From the NCBI GenBank assembly GCA_021160355.1, contig JAGHCS010000158.1, positions 1-14,141 of the forward strand: 14,141 nucleotides of DNA, in the 5' to 3' direction. The stretch comes from Candidatus Cloacimonadota bacterium. Lineage in GTDB: Bacteria > Cloacimonadota > Cloacimonadia > JGIOTU-2. Shown in pieces: positions 1 through 7,178 of the stretch. The notes under the pieces were generated by a model. That model was given only the letters and a program-made list of their open reading frames with translations. It was not told the origin of the DNA and did not search any database. Both the position numbers and the translations under genes were made by a program. Each line of letters starts with the position of its first letter. Position 1 is the first letter of the stretch.

Positions 1-7
1 CCCTTAA

Positions 8-58
8 TTGGTAAAGCAATAATGCATAGAAGCATCTGCTTACAGCTGGCTTTACCAA
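8..58. repeat. 10-bp perfect inverted repeat with nested hairpin
   Basis: TTGGTAAAGC at 8-17 is exactly complementary to GCTTTACCAA at 49-58. The 31-nt loop between them holds a smaller hairpin, ATGC (22-25) with GCAT (32-35). A related string, CTTGGTAATG, follows at 66-75. The element lies beyond the 3' end of the dcw operon in gene-free DNA. Neither arm is followed by a T-run, so it does not look like a standard intrinsic terminator. It could be part of an intergenic repeat family or a structured 3' end of a gene outside the window; nothing here decides between these. Confidence 0.55.
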
Positions 59-89
59 ACTGGGGCTTGGTAATGAGAGACGATGGTTT

Positions 90-139
90 GGAGTAAAACA
101 TCCGTGATGTTTTATGCAAAATCACGGATTTTGCACTCC
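90..139. repeat. Double palindrome with two alternative folds
   Basis: Two perfect small hairpins sit side by side: AAAACATC/GATGTTTT (95-102 and 106-113, loop CGT) and TGCAAAATC/GATTTTGCA (115-123 and 127-135, loop ACG). They are enclosed by GGAG (90-93) and CTCC (136-139). The same bases can instead form one long hairpin, because ATCCGTGA (100-107) is complementary to TCACGGAT (122-129), with TTTT/AAAA pairing inside. The element lies about 75 nt beyond the end of the last operon gene. There is no T-run on either strand, so a textbook terminator is not supported. A role as a processing or stability element, or as a dispersed palindromic repeat, is inference. Confidence 0.7.
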
Positions 140-213
140 ATAGTAAGACAATATTTGTAAAAATAAAACTTTATAAGGAACAAGTTGGTCGTCTAATAAT
201 TTAAGAAACACTC

Positions 214-573
214 CTAATATGTAACCTGTATCTGCCCCGGAAAGAGGATCATGTCAAACAAAAATACGATAAGTGATATAAGCACACTCGCGATTGCAGA
301 CGAAAGACATCCCTTTGTTTTAACATTCTTGAAGAATGCTGCTGCAATAATGACCATCAAGCCGTTTATAAAAATAAGAAATATCCCAAAAGTTAATGCG
401 ATAAATGGAAGTGATATGAATAGAAAGATCGGTTTAATCAGCACATTGACTATACCAAGCACAAAAGCGAATAAAAGTGCAGTACCAAAATTCTTGATCT
501 CGATCAATTTTGTAAGCCGGCTCACGATGAGTATTGCAAGCGAGTAAATTATTAATCTTATAATGTAATCCAT
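214..573 (-). CDS. YvlD-like small membrane protein (phage holin 4 superfamily)
   Basis: A 119-residue, very hydrophobic protein with about four membrane helices at roughly residues 3-19, 30-48, 53-80 and 88-111. The central stretch matches the Phage_holin_4_2 / YvlD pattern as I know it: N-x-x-I-K-P-I-x-x-x-x-x-L-P (residues 43-56), then L-T-x-G-x-F-L-x-x-I-N-G-L (60-72). Length and helix layout also fit. Despite the name, members are common chromosomal inner-membrane proteins of unknown function, and no lysis role is implied. It starts one base after the ftsZ stop with GGAG four bases before the ATG, inside the end of ftsZ, so it is very likely translated from the same message. It is the last gene of the run. 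The family call is solid; the function is unknown, and a link to division is suggested only by position. Confidence 0.85.
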   Translation of the reverse strand: MDYIIRLIIYSLAILIVSRLTKLIEIKNFGTALLFAFVLGIVNVLIKPIFLFISLPFIALTFGIFLIFINGLMVIIAAAFFKNVKTKGCLSSAIASVLISLIVFLFDMILFPGQIQVTY

Positions 574-574
574 T

Positions 575-1705
575 TTACTCCAGTGTGTCCTTTATATATT
601 GTCTTCGTATTTCATCCATGGAATACTCATTATTTTTTGGTGCGAGAAGCTCTGATTGCTTGATCCGGGCCATTATTACTTCGAGTTCTTTCTGCCGTTC
701 CTCTTGTGACTGCTCTTCTTCCAATGGAAGGATATCAATTCCCTTCCTATCGGTTGTGAGCATTCCGGTAGCAATTATTGCGATTGAAATGACATCCTTC
801 AGATCTTGATCAAAGACCAGTCCATGGATAATATTTGTATTCTCATGCGTTTTTTCATAGATGATCTTCGTGACTTCCTCATACTCTTTTGTTACAAAAT
901 CAAAACCCACTGTGATATTTACAAGAATGGCTTTTGTTTCCTCAAGAGAAATATCCTGAATGAGAGGATTATCAAGAGCTTGATGTGTTGCTTTTGCAGC
1001 CCTGTCTTCACCGCTTGCAGAACCAAATCCGATGAGTGCGTATCCCATCTCTGAAAGGACTGTTTTCACATCTGCAAGATCAACATTCATGTACCCTTCT
1101 TTATTGATGATCTCAGTGAAGGTTTTTGCTGCATTATAAAGAACGAAATTGGATTTTTCAAACGCCTGGTACAACTCGATATCATCAAATGTTTGAAGGA
1201 CTTTATCATTATCAATAATAATAAGAGAGTTTACATATTGTTTGAGTTCTGCGATGCCCTTTTCTGCATTTTCCTTGCGATACTTGCCCTCAAAGCTGAA
1301 AGGATATGTTACGATCGCAATGGTGAGGATTTCCATTTCCTGGGCTATCTTAGCAAAGATGGGAGCTGCGCCTGTTCCGGTTCCCCCACCCATTCCTGCA
1401 GTGAGAAATACAACGTCAGAATGAGCAAGTGTTTTTTTGATATCTTCCTTGCTTTCTTCGGCACACATTGCTCCGACTTCAGGCTTTCCACCTGCCCCGA
1501 ATCCTTTCACAAGGTTCTTGCCGATCTGTAATTTATCTTCTGCGGCAGAAACGTTGAGAACCTGCAGATCAGTGTTCACTGCCACATAATCGACACCACC
1601 AAGATTATTTGTGATCATCGTATTGACCGCATTGTTACCAGCACCGCCAATACCAATGATCTTTATTTTGGATATTTTGTTCGTTGAATGATTAAATTTT
1701 AGCAT
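575..1705 (-). CDS. ftsZ: Cell division protein FtsZ
   Basis: Tubulin-like GTPase that polymerises into the cytoplasmic Z-ring and recruits the division machinery. The nucleotide fold opens with IGIGGAGNNAVN (residues 17-28). The tubulin signature GGGTGTG is at 106-112. The T7 catalytic loop N-V-D-L-A-D-V is at 207-213, with N207, D209 and D212 in place for GTP hydrolysis in the neighbouring subunit. The globular part ends near residue 320, followed by a short acidic, Gln-rich linker. The end, YSMDEIRRQYIKDTLE, has no recognisable D/E-I-P-x-F-L-R peptide, the usual docking site for FtsA and other partners. At 376 residues the protein is of normal length. The start is supported by GGGAG (1711-1715), five bases upstream of ATG. 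ftsA lies 36 nt upstream, a common pairing. Confidence 0.97.
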   Translation of the reverse strand: MLKFNHSTNKISKIKIIGIGGAGNNAVNTMITNNLGGVDYVAVNTDLQVLNVSAAEDKLQIGKNLVKGFGAGGKPEVGAMCAEESKEDIKKTLAHSDVVFLTAGMGGGTGTGAAPIFAKIAQEMEILTIAIVTYPFSFEGKYRKENAEKGIAELKQYVNSLIIIDNDKVLQTFDDIELYQAFEKSNFVLYNAAKTFTEIINKEGYMNVDLADVKTVLSEMGYALIGFGSASGEDRAAKATHQALDNPLIQDISLEETKAILVNITVGFDFVTKEYEEVTKIIYEKTHENTNIIHGLVFDQDLKDVISIAIIATGMLTTDRKGIDILPLEEEQSQEERQKELEVIMARIKQSELLAPKNNEYSMDEIRRQYIKDTLE

Positions 1706-1710
1706 AAATG

Positions 1711-1733
1711 CTCCCTTTTGACCTTGGTCAGGG
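1711..1733 (-). promoter_or_regulatory. Dyad overlapping the ftsZ ribosome binding site
   Basis: The 36-nt ftsA-ftsZ spacer contains the near-perfect dyad TGACC-AA-GGTCA on the minus strand (1719-1730). In the message, the flanking CCCT (1730-1733) can pair with AGGG (1713-1716), which is part of the AGGGAG ribosome binding site of ftsZ. A small hairpin with an AAA bulge could therefore partly mask that site; equally, the dyad could be a binding site for a dimeric regulator in DNA. The bases are seen; both roles are inferred. The stems are short and the fold would be of modest stability. Confidence 0.3.
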
Positions 1734-1741
1734 ATTATGTT

Positions 1742-3016
1742 TTAAGTAAAGCTCTGAATTTCAAACCATTTTTTAATTCGCTTGAAAAGACGGTCTATGA
1801 CTGAACCTTTGCCCGGTGCAAGGGGTTCGTTCTTATAGTTTTTCACTCCCCAATACAGCAAACCGACAGCGGTTGCATATTTGGGATTTGAGAGTGTTTC
1901 CGTGTCGCCGTAGATCCCTTTGAATGAAGGGTATCCGGTTTTTGTTGGAATCTCATGAAATACCTGAGAGAAAAGTTGATTTGTACTTTTCAGATTTGCA
2001 GTTCCACCGCAAATGGAAATTCCAGCAGTGATCATTTCAATATATTTACTTTTCACCACATTATTATAAACCAACTGCGCAATCTCCTGCATCCTTGGAT
2101 TGATGATCTCGGCAATGAGCTTTTTTGTACGTAAGGTTGAGGGATAACCGCCAATTCCCGGCACTTCGATCTTTGAGTCATCATCAACATTTTCCGGAAT
2201 AGCATAGCCGAAATCTATCTTGATCTTCTCTGCTTCTGCATTTGGAGTGCGCAATCCTACAGACAGGTCAGAAGTGATATTCTCACCTCCAAACGGAATT
2301 ATGCAGGTGAATCTAAGACTGTTTTTGTAATATATTGAAACATCTGTTGTACCACCACCAATATCAACAAGCACAGCTCCGAGTTCTACTTCATCATCAT
2401 TGAGAACTGCCATAGCAGATGCAATGGGCTGAAGGATCACATCCTTCACATTTAATCCGAGAAGCTGCACACTACGATAAATACTATTCAAATAACTCAT
2501 ATCAGCAGTCACAAAATGTACATCTGCCTCAAGACGATGTCCTGTCATTCCTACGGGATCAATTATGCCCGTGATGCTGTCTATCATAAAATATTGTGGT
2601 TCAACATGAATGAGTTTCTGATCGCTCGTAAGCGGAGCGTTTTTGATAGCATCATTTTTAACGTTTTCGATCTCGGTTTCAGTGACTTCGTATTCGTTTA
2701 TTTCTTCGGTATATTTGCTTTTGCTGACAATGTTTGCCATACCGTGACGCACAAAACTATGGATCATTTCTCCAGCCACACCGACAATGATATTTTCCGC
2801 ATCGATGCCTGCCATTTTCTCGGCAGCTCGTACTGCGGAATCAATGGATTCTGATGCAGCGCGAATATTCCTGATCATACCTCGGGTAAGTCCCTGGGAT
2901 TTTGTCTCGCCGATACCTGAGATCTTCAGTTGATTGTTTTTATCAATAACCGCGATGATACAACAAATTTTTGTTGTACCGATATCCAATGCTGTTACTA
3001 CTTGTTGTCTTGCCAT
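1742..3016 (-). CDS. ftsA: Cell division protein FtsA
   Basis: Actin-fold ATPase that binds FtsZ filaments to the inner face of the cytoplasmic membrane and helps recruit later division proteins. The phosphate-1 motif ALDIGTTK is at residues 9-16, the phosphate-2 motif LVDIGGGTTDVSIY at 216-229, and the adenosine-side motif ISICGGTANL at 333-342. The FtsA-specific 1C domain occupies roughly 85-165. The last 20 or so residues, SVIDRLFKRIKKWFEIQSF (405-423), form a basic amphipathic helix typical of the FtsA membrane-targeting sequence, after a flexible stretch. At 424 residues the length is normal. Its ATG overlaps the ftsQ stop by one base (TAATG), which argues for coupled translation. The partner FtsZ is next downstream. 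It is unlikely to be another actin-like protein such as MreB because of the 1C domain and the terminal helix. Confidence 0.96.
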   Translation of the reverse strand: MARQQVVTALDIGTTKICCIIAVIDKNNQLKISGIGETKSQGLTRGMIRNIRAASESIDSAVRAAEKMAGIDAENIIVGVAGEMIHSFVRHGMANIVSKSKYTEEINEYEVTETEIENVKNDAIKNAPLTSDQKLIHVEPQYFMIDSITGIIDPVGMTGHRLEADVHFVTADMSYLNSIYRSVQLLGLNVKDVILQPIASAMAVLNDDEVELGAVLVDIGGGTTDVSIYYKNSLRFTCIIPFGGENITSDLSVGLRTPNAEAEKIKIDFGYAIPENVDDDSKIEVPGIGGYPSTLRTKKLIAEIINPRMQEIAQLVYNNVVKSKYIEMITAGISICGGTANLKSTNQLFSQVFHEIPTKTGYPSFKGIYGDTETLSNPKYATAVGLLYWGVKNYKNEPLAPGKGSVIDRLFKRIKKWFEIQSFT

Positions 3017-3780
3017 TATCTTAATATCACCAATTCATGTATTGGATCGGAAAATCGTACATCGATCTCAGAATACGTTGCCACACCAAAATTCTGGTAG
3101 GCAAAGACCAGTTTCTCCAGTCTTTCATCAAAATCACGATCACCGATAATAAACCTGACACCTCTTTCTTTTTCTGAAATAATAACATCTCCATCTTCAA
3201 TACAAAGCTCGTCAACAGATGCAAGAAAATCATGATATGTATCTTTCAAGGTCTTGTACACATCAAGGAGAATCTTAAAGTTTGTATCTGTTATCTCCTG
3301 TCCCAGTGTCAAATTATTTATATCGATTTCACAGAAGACGGGCACATCCAATCCATCGCTGAGATCAACTATATCAAGCAAAACTCCTTGATCGTCAATA
3401 AGAAAATATTCATCTTGATCTGTTTGGATGTACGCGATCGGAAGGCGTTCTTCAATAACGACCTTCAATGTGCTGGGGAATATTCTTAATATCCTCACAT
3501 CTTTCACATACGGATTCTGCACTAATCTATCCCGTACAACATCATCCTCGAGAAGATAGAGATTTTGCCCTTTAAACTCCGAAAGAGAAATATGAATAAT
3601 ATCGGGATTAATGTGCACTGTTCCTGCCACTTCACTCTCTTTCATTTGAAGATAATTCCAATTTGTCACGCCAAACTTCAATAAATAAGCGCTCCCACCA
3701 GTAAGACTTATGCACACCACAAGCATGATGAGTGCTTTTTTTATAATTGGTTCTTTTGTACGCATTCTATTTTCCTGCAT
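3016..3780 (-). CDS. ftsQ: Cell division protein FtsQ / DivIB (POTRA domain)
   Basis: Bitopic membrane protein of the division complex that, with FtsL and FtsB, controls the FtsW-FtsI synthase at the septum. It has a short basic cytoplasmic N-terminus, one membrane helix at about residues 15-37, a POTRA domain at about 55-115 (GQNLYLL, NPYVKDVRILRIFPSTLKVVI) and a beta domain continuing with ERLPIAYI and YFLIDDQGVLLDI. Sequence conservation in this family is low, so the call rests on architecture, these patterns and its place before ftsA. Two starts are possible. ATG at 3780 overlaps murB by 14 nt and has a G-run upstream. ATG at 3765 (residue 6) starts one base after the murB stop with AGGA (3773-3776) seven bases upstream. 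I give the longer form; the shorter one is at least as credible. Confidence 0.9.
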   Translation of the reverse strand: MQENRMRTKEPIIKKALIMLVVCISLTGGSAYLLKFGVTNWNYLQMKESEVAGTVHINPDIIHISLSEFKGQNLYLLEDDVVRDRLVQNPYVKDVRILRIFPSTLKVVIEERLPIAYIQTDQDEYFLIDDQGVLLDIVDLSDGLDVPVFCEIDINNLTLGQEITDTNFKILLDVYKTLKDTYHDFLASVDELCIEDGDVIISEKERGVRFIIGDRDFDERLEKLVFAYQNFGVATYSEIDVRFSDPIHELVILR

Positions 3781-4690
3781 ACGAGAAATCCCCCCAAAGT
3801 TTAACTTCTAGTTCAAGATTCTTTCCAAATTTTTCCAATACTTCATCCTTCATTTTTTGTATGAGAAGATACACCTCTTTTGATGAAGCATTTCCATTAT
3901 TTATAATAAAATTTGCATGACTTTTGGAGATTTGAGCATCGCCAATCGAAAAGCCTTTCAATCCGCATTTTTCAATGAGTTCTCCTGCATAATAATCTTC
4001 ACCGTTTTTAAAGGTCGAACCAAAAGTCATAGCTCGCCATAGATTCGTTGATTTTCTTTGTGAGATATAGAAATCGCAGAGCTCTTTTACTTTCTGCATG
4101 TTCGTTTTCTGAACATTGAAAGTTCCTTCTGAAATAATATACTGCTCGTAAGGTAATTTTGTTTTTCTATATGAAAATTCAATATTTTCATCTCTGAGGT
4201 TTATAATTTTTCCTTCATGAGTTACAGTTTTTATTGAATCTATAACACTACTGACATCGTGACCAAAAGCGCCTGCATTCATCGCAATAATTCCACCTAC
4301 TGTCCCGGGAATGCCACTTAAAAATTCCAAACCGCTTAATCCCTCAAATATGCACTTTTTTTGGAGATGAGCTAACTCGATATGAGCTGCAACAGATAAT
4401 TTTCCTTCATGCAACTCGATCAAATAAGGAAGATTTTTCAGCGAAATTACAACTCCGGGGAATCCCAAATCAGATACCAAAACATTCGAACCGTTCCCAA
4501 GAATTTGATATAGTATATTGTTCCCACAGATGAATTTAAATATTTTAGAAAGCTCATCGTAATTATCAGGTTCTATAAGATAATCAGCCTTACCCCCGCA
4601 CTTTATGGTTGTGAGAGATTTCATTGAAATCTCTTTCTTTACACATGACAGATTCTGCTTTTCTAAGAATAATTCAAATTTCTCAATCAT
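3767..4690 (-). CDS. murB: UDP-N-acetylenolpyruvoylglucosamine reductase MurB
   Basis: Cytoplasmic FAD enzyme that uses NADPH to reduce UDP-GlcNAc-enolpyruvate to UDP-MurNAc, the second committed step of peptidoglycan precursor synthesis. FAD-binding motifs are LGNGSNVLVSD (residues 64-74) and SGIPGTVGGIIAMNAGAFG (125-143). The expected catalytic residues are visible: R175 in FSYRKT, S225 in FGSTFKN, which donates the proton, and E295 in LELEVKLWG. The block AGELIEKCGLKG...SKSHANFI (235-262) is typical of the shorter MurB type found in Gram-positives and many others. At 307 residues the length is normal. The start forms an ATGA overlap with the murC stop, so translation is probably coupled. 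Its last codons (SYAGK, stop) overlap the longer ftsQ start. No Ddl ligase gene lies between it and ftsQ. Confidence 0.96.
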   Translation of the reverse strand: MIEKFELFLEKQNLSCVKKEISMKSLTTIKCGGKADYLIEPDNYDELSKIFKFICGNNILYQILGNGSNVLVSDLGFPGVVISLKNLPYLIELHEGKLSVAAHIELAHLQKKCIFEGLSGLEFLSGIPGTVGGIIAMNAGAFGHDVSSVIDSIKTVTHEGKIINLRDENIEFSYRKTKLPYEQYIISEGTFNVQKTNMQKVKELCDFYISQRKSTNLWRAMTFGSTFKNGEDYYAGELIEKCGLKGFSIGDAQISKSHANFIINNGNASSKEVYLLIQKMKDEVLEKFGKNLELEVKLWGDFSYAGK

Positions 4691-6090
4691 AGTTTCTTCT
4701 TTGATTGGGTTGCATTTTGCTTTTCTAAAAGCTGAACAAATTTCTCTGACACTTGAAAGACATTCCCGGCGCCCATCGTAATAACGAAGTCACCGCTTTT
4801 ACTTATTTTTATAAGCTCATATGGGATATCTTCACTATCTTTAAAGAAATATACTTTTTTATGCCCAAGTTCGTGTGCTACATCAGAAATTAGCTTACCG
4901 GTCACACCCTCGATAGGATCTTCGCGTGCAGGATAAATATCATTGATAATAATAACATCGGATATCATGAGTGCTTCTGCAAATTGTCTGTAGAACATTT
5001 TTGTTCGGGTAAATAAATGCGGTTGGAACACAGAGATCAACCTTCGGGCAGAACCTTCTTTCACACCCTGAAGTGTTCTCTTCACTTCAGTAGGATGATG
5101 GGCATAATCATCATATACGAGAATATCGTTCACAAAACCTTTGCGCTCAAATCTTCTATAGACGCCTTTGAATTTCTGCAGGCCATTCCTGATATCTATA
5201 AAAGGAATTTCAAGTTCGAGTGCAATAGAAGCAGCGAGGAGCGAATTTTGAATATTATGTACGCCCGGTAAAGAGAGATTTATTGTTCCCAATTTTTTAT
5301 GTTTATAGATAAGGTCGTACTCGGATTCAAAATTGGAGTATCGAATATTGTCCGCACGAACTGTTGCATTCTTATCCAATCCAAAAGTGCATAATCGCTT
5401 TTCAAATCTTGGCAGAAGCCTTTTCACTGCGGGATCATCAATACAAGCGACAATCAAACCAAAGAATGGAACTGAGTTCGCAAATTGGAGAAATGCATTT
5501 TCCAGCTCTTCTACAGTAGGATAACAATCCACATGCTCCTCTTCAATATTATTTATGCCTGCGATTATAGGAGTGAGTGATAAAAACGAGTGGTCATATT
5601 CATCCGCTTCCACAACGATATATTTTGATTTCCCGAGCACGGCATTACTGTCAAAATTCTTTACCACCCCTCCAATTATGAGTGTGGGAAGCAATCCGGC
5701 TTCGGTAAGTATCATACCAGTCATAGAGGTTGTGGTGGTCTTTCCATGTGTGCCTGCGATACCAATTCCCTTTTTCATTCTCATAAGTTCATATAGCATT
5801 TCCGCACGGCGAATTACAGGTATGTTCCTCTTGAATGCAGTTTTTATTTCTATGTTCGCATCTGTTACAGCAGAGGATTTCACTACCACATCGACATCTT
5901 TATGAACATTTGCTGCCTTGTGCTGGTAAGTTATCTCAGCACCCATTTTTTCAAGGCGTTCGGTCACGAGAGATTTCAGTAGATCAGAACCAGTGATTTT
6001 GTAACCGTAATTTATGAGCAGCTCGGCAATTCCACTCATACCTATGCCACCAATTCCTACAAAATGTAATTTCTTTGTTCTTCCTAACAT
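4687..6090 (-). CDS. murC: UDP-N-acetylmuramate--L-alanine ligase MurC
   Basis: ATP-dependent cytoplasmic ligase that adds L-alanine to UDP-MurNAc, the first amino acid of the stem peptide. The N-terminal Rossmann domain shows HFVGIGGIGMSGIAELL (residues 9-25) for UDP binding. The central ATPase domain has the P-loop GTHGKTTTT (113-121), VEADEYDHSF (160-169) and INNIEEEHVDCY (179-190). The C-terminal domain has YDDYAHHPTEV (326-336) and FQPHLFTRT (355-363), which separate MurC from the other Mur ligases. Its 467 residues match the family. The ATG lies within the last codons of murG (7-nt overlap), consistent with coupled translation. The related recycling ligase Mpl is the only serious alternative; the position between murG and murB and the motifs favour MurC. 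Confidence 0.97.
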   Translation of the reverse strand: MLGRTKKLHFVGIGGIGMSGIAELLINYGYKITGSDLLKSLVTERLEKMGAEITYQHKAANVHKDVDVVVKSSAVTDANIEIKTAFKRNIPVIRRAEMLYELMRMKKGIGIAGTHGKTTTTSMTGMILTEAGLLPTLIIGGVVKNFDSNAVLGKSKYIVVEADEYDHSFLSLTPIIAGINNIEEEHVDCYPTVEELENAFLQFANSVPFFGLIVACIDDPAVKRLLPRFEKRLCTFGLDKNATVRADNIRYSNFESEYDLIYKHKKLGTINLSLPGVHNIQNSLLAASIALELEIPFIDIRNGLQKFKGVYRRFERKGFVNDILVYDDYAHHPTEVKRTLQGVKEGSARRLISVFQPHLFTRTKMFYRQFAEALMISDVIIINDIYPAREDPIEGVTGKLISDVAHELGHKKVYFFKDSEDIPYELIKISKSGDFVITMGAGNVFQVSEKFVQLLEKQNATQSKKKL

Positions 6091-7178
6091 TCTATTCCTG
6101 ACGTACTAATAATATCGCTGACAATATCCCGGGTTGCCTCCGGTTTTCCAAGAGACTTCATCGCAGATGCCATATTTTCAGACTTCTCCAGATTATTCAA
6201 GATATTCACGATCTCATGTAATAATAAATCCGATGTAAGATTTTTTTCTTCGATCACAACTGCTGCATTTTTAGCTTCAAAACTTTCTGCATTTTTGACT
6301 TGATGATCTCCTGCAGCCCATGGGAATGGAATAATTATTGCAGGAATTCCAAAATATGCAACTTCAGATAGTGAGATCGCTCCAGCCCTGCACACAACCA
6401 GATCACTGGCAGAATAGGCAACTTCGATGTCGTCAAAAAATGGTTTGATTACGAGATTTTTAGAATTTGCAAATAGATCAAATATTCTTGAGTAGTCACG
6501 TTTTCCTGTCTGAAAGATCACCTGATAACCATCTTGCAATAATTTCTCAAGAATCGGAAGTACCGCATTGTTTATTGGTACAGAACCCAGACTACCACCA
6601 TAGATAAAAACTGTTTTTTTATTATGCAAACCAAGTATTTCCTGTACTTTCTCATGGGAAATCTTTTTCGGTAAACGTATTGGATTACCAGTATAGTAAA
6701 GACGTCTTTTACTGCATTTCAAATAATCGACTGCTTTGGGATTTCCAAGATAAATTCTTCGAGCATAAGGTGCTATAAAACGAGTACTTAATCCGGGATA
6801 GCTATTTTGTTCCTGTAAAAATATTGGGATTCTTTGGAGTTTCGCAGCATAACCAGAAGTACCGCTGACAAATCCACCACATCCAATAAAAATTGATATT
6901 TTGAATTTCCTATAAATATCCTGTGTTTCAGAAATACTTTTCAGCATATAATAAGGAAACAGCAAATTTTTAAGTGTAAGGGATCGGTAGAGTTTTTGCA
7001 CGTCTGTCGGAACACATTCATACCTGTTTTCTTTCAATATCTTATTTTCTATGCCATTCTTTGAACCGATAAATATCACCTTACAATCATCCAATTGCTT
7101 TTGCAGTTCACGTGCAATTGCTATTCCGGGAAAAATATGTCCGCCGGTTCCACCCGCTGCAATAGCAATTCTATGCAT
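6084..7178 (-). CDS. murG: Lipid II synthase glycosyltransferase MurG
   Basis: Peripheral inner-membrane GT-B glycosyltransferase that moves GlcNAc from UDP-GlcNAc to lipid I, giving lipid II. Numbered from the start chosen here, the acceptor-side glycine loop AAGGTGGHIFPGIAIA is at 7-22, a second loop IGCGGFVSGTSGYAA at 98-112, and the donor-domain loop YGGSLGS at 193-199. The nucleotide-sugar block includes CRAGAISLSEVAYFGIPAII (263-282) and AAGDHQVKNA (288-297). An ATG at 7226 would add 16 residues and overlap ftsW by 56 nt. The ATG at 7178 gives MHRIAIAAGGTGGH, the usual family beginning, an 8-nt overlap, and AAAGGA eight bases upstream, so I chose it (364 residues). It follows ftsW and precedes murC, the usual order. 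Confidence 0.96.
   Translation of the reverse strand: MHRIAIAAGGTGGHIFPGIAIARELQKQLDDCKVIFIGSKNGIENKILKENRYECVPTDVQKLYRSLTLKNLLFPYYMLKSISETQDIYRKFKISIFIGCGGFVSGTSGYAAKLQRIPIFLQEQNSYPGLSTRFIAPYARRIYLGNPKAVDYLKCSKRRLYYTGNPIRLPKKISHEKVQEILGLHNKKTVFIYGGSLGSVPINNAVLPILEKLLQDGYQVIFQTGKRDYSRIFDLFANSKNLVIKPFFDDIEVAYSASDLVVCRAGAISLSEVAYFGIPAIIIPFPWAAGDHQVKNAESFEAKNAAVVIEEKNLTSDLLLHEIVNILNNLEKSENMASAMKSLGKPEATRDIVSDIISTSGIEC

Noticed and set aside
1..140. tRNA or small cloverleaf RNA suggested by the nested stems
   Set aside because: There is no T-loop GTTCRA sequence, no acceptor-stem pairing of the right length and no CCA-compatible end on either strand.
157..186. Possible intrinsic terminator after yvlD (AACTT/AAGTT stem followed by a T-rich stretch on the minus strand)
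   Set aside because: The stem is only five mostly A/T pairs with a 10-nt loop, and the T tract is interrupted. It is too weak to call.
251..547. Plus-strand open frame opposite the yvlD-like gene
   Set aside because: It is entirely antisense to a recognised membrane-protein gene, with no recognisable motif of its own.
5555..5905. Plus-strand open frame of 116 codons inside murC
   Set aside because: It is antisense to strongly conserved murC sequence, has no family resemblance I can see, and is one of many such shadows across the cluster.
4687..6090. Mpl (murein peptide recycling ligase) instead of MurC
   Set aside because: Position between murG and murB, normal MurC length and the C-terminal DDYAHHPTEV and FQPHLFTRT motifs fit MurC.
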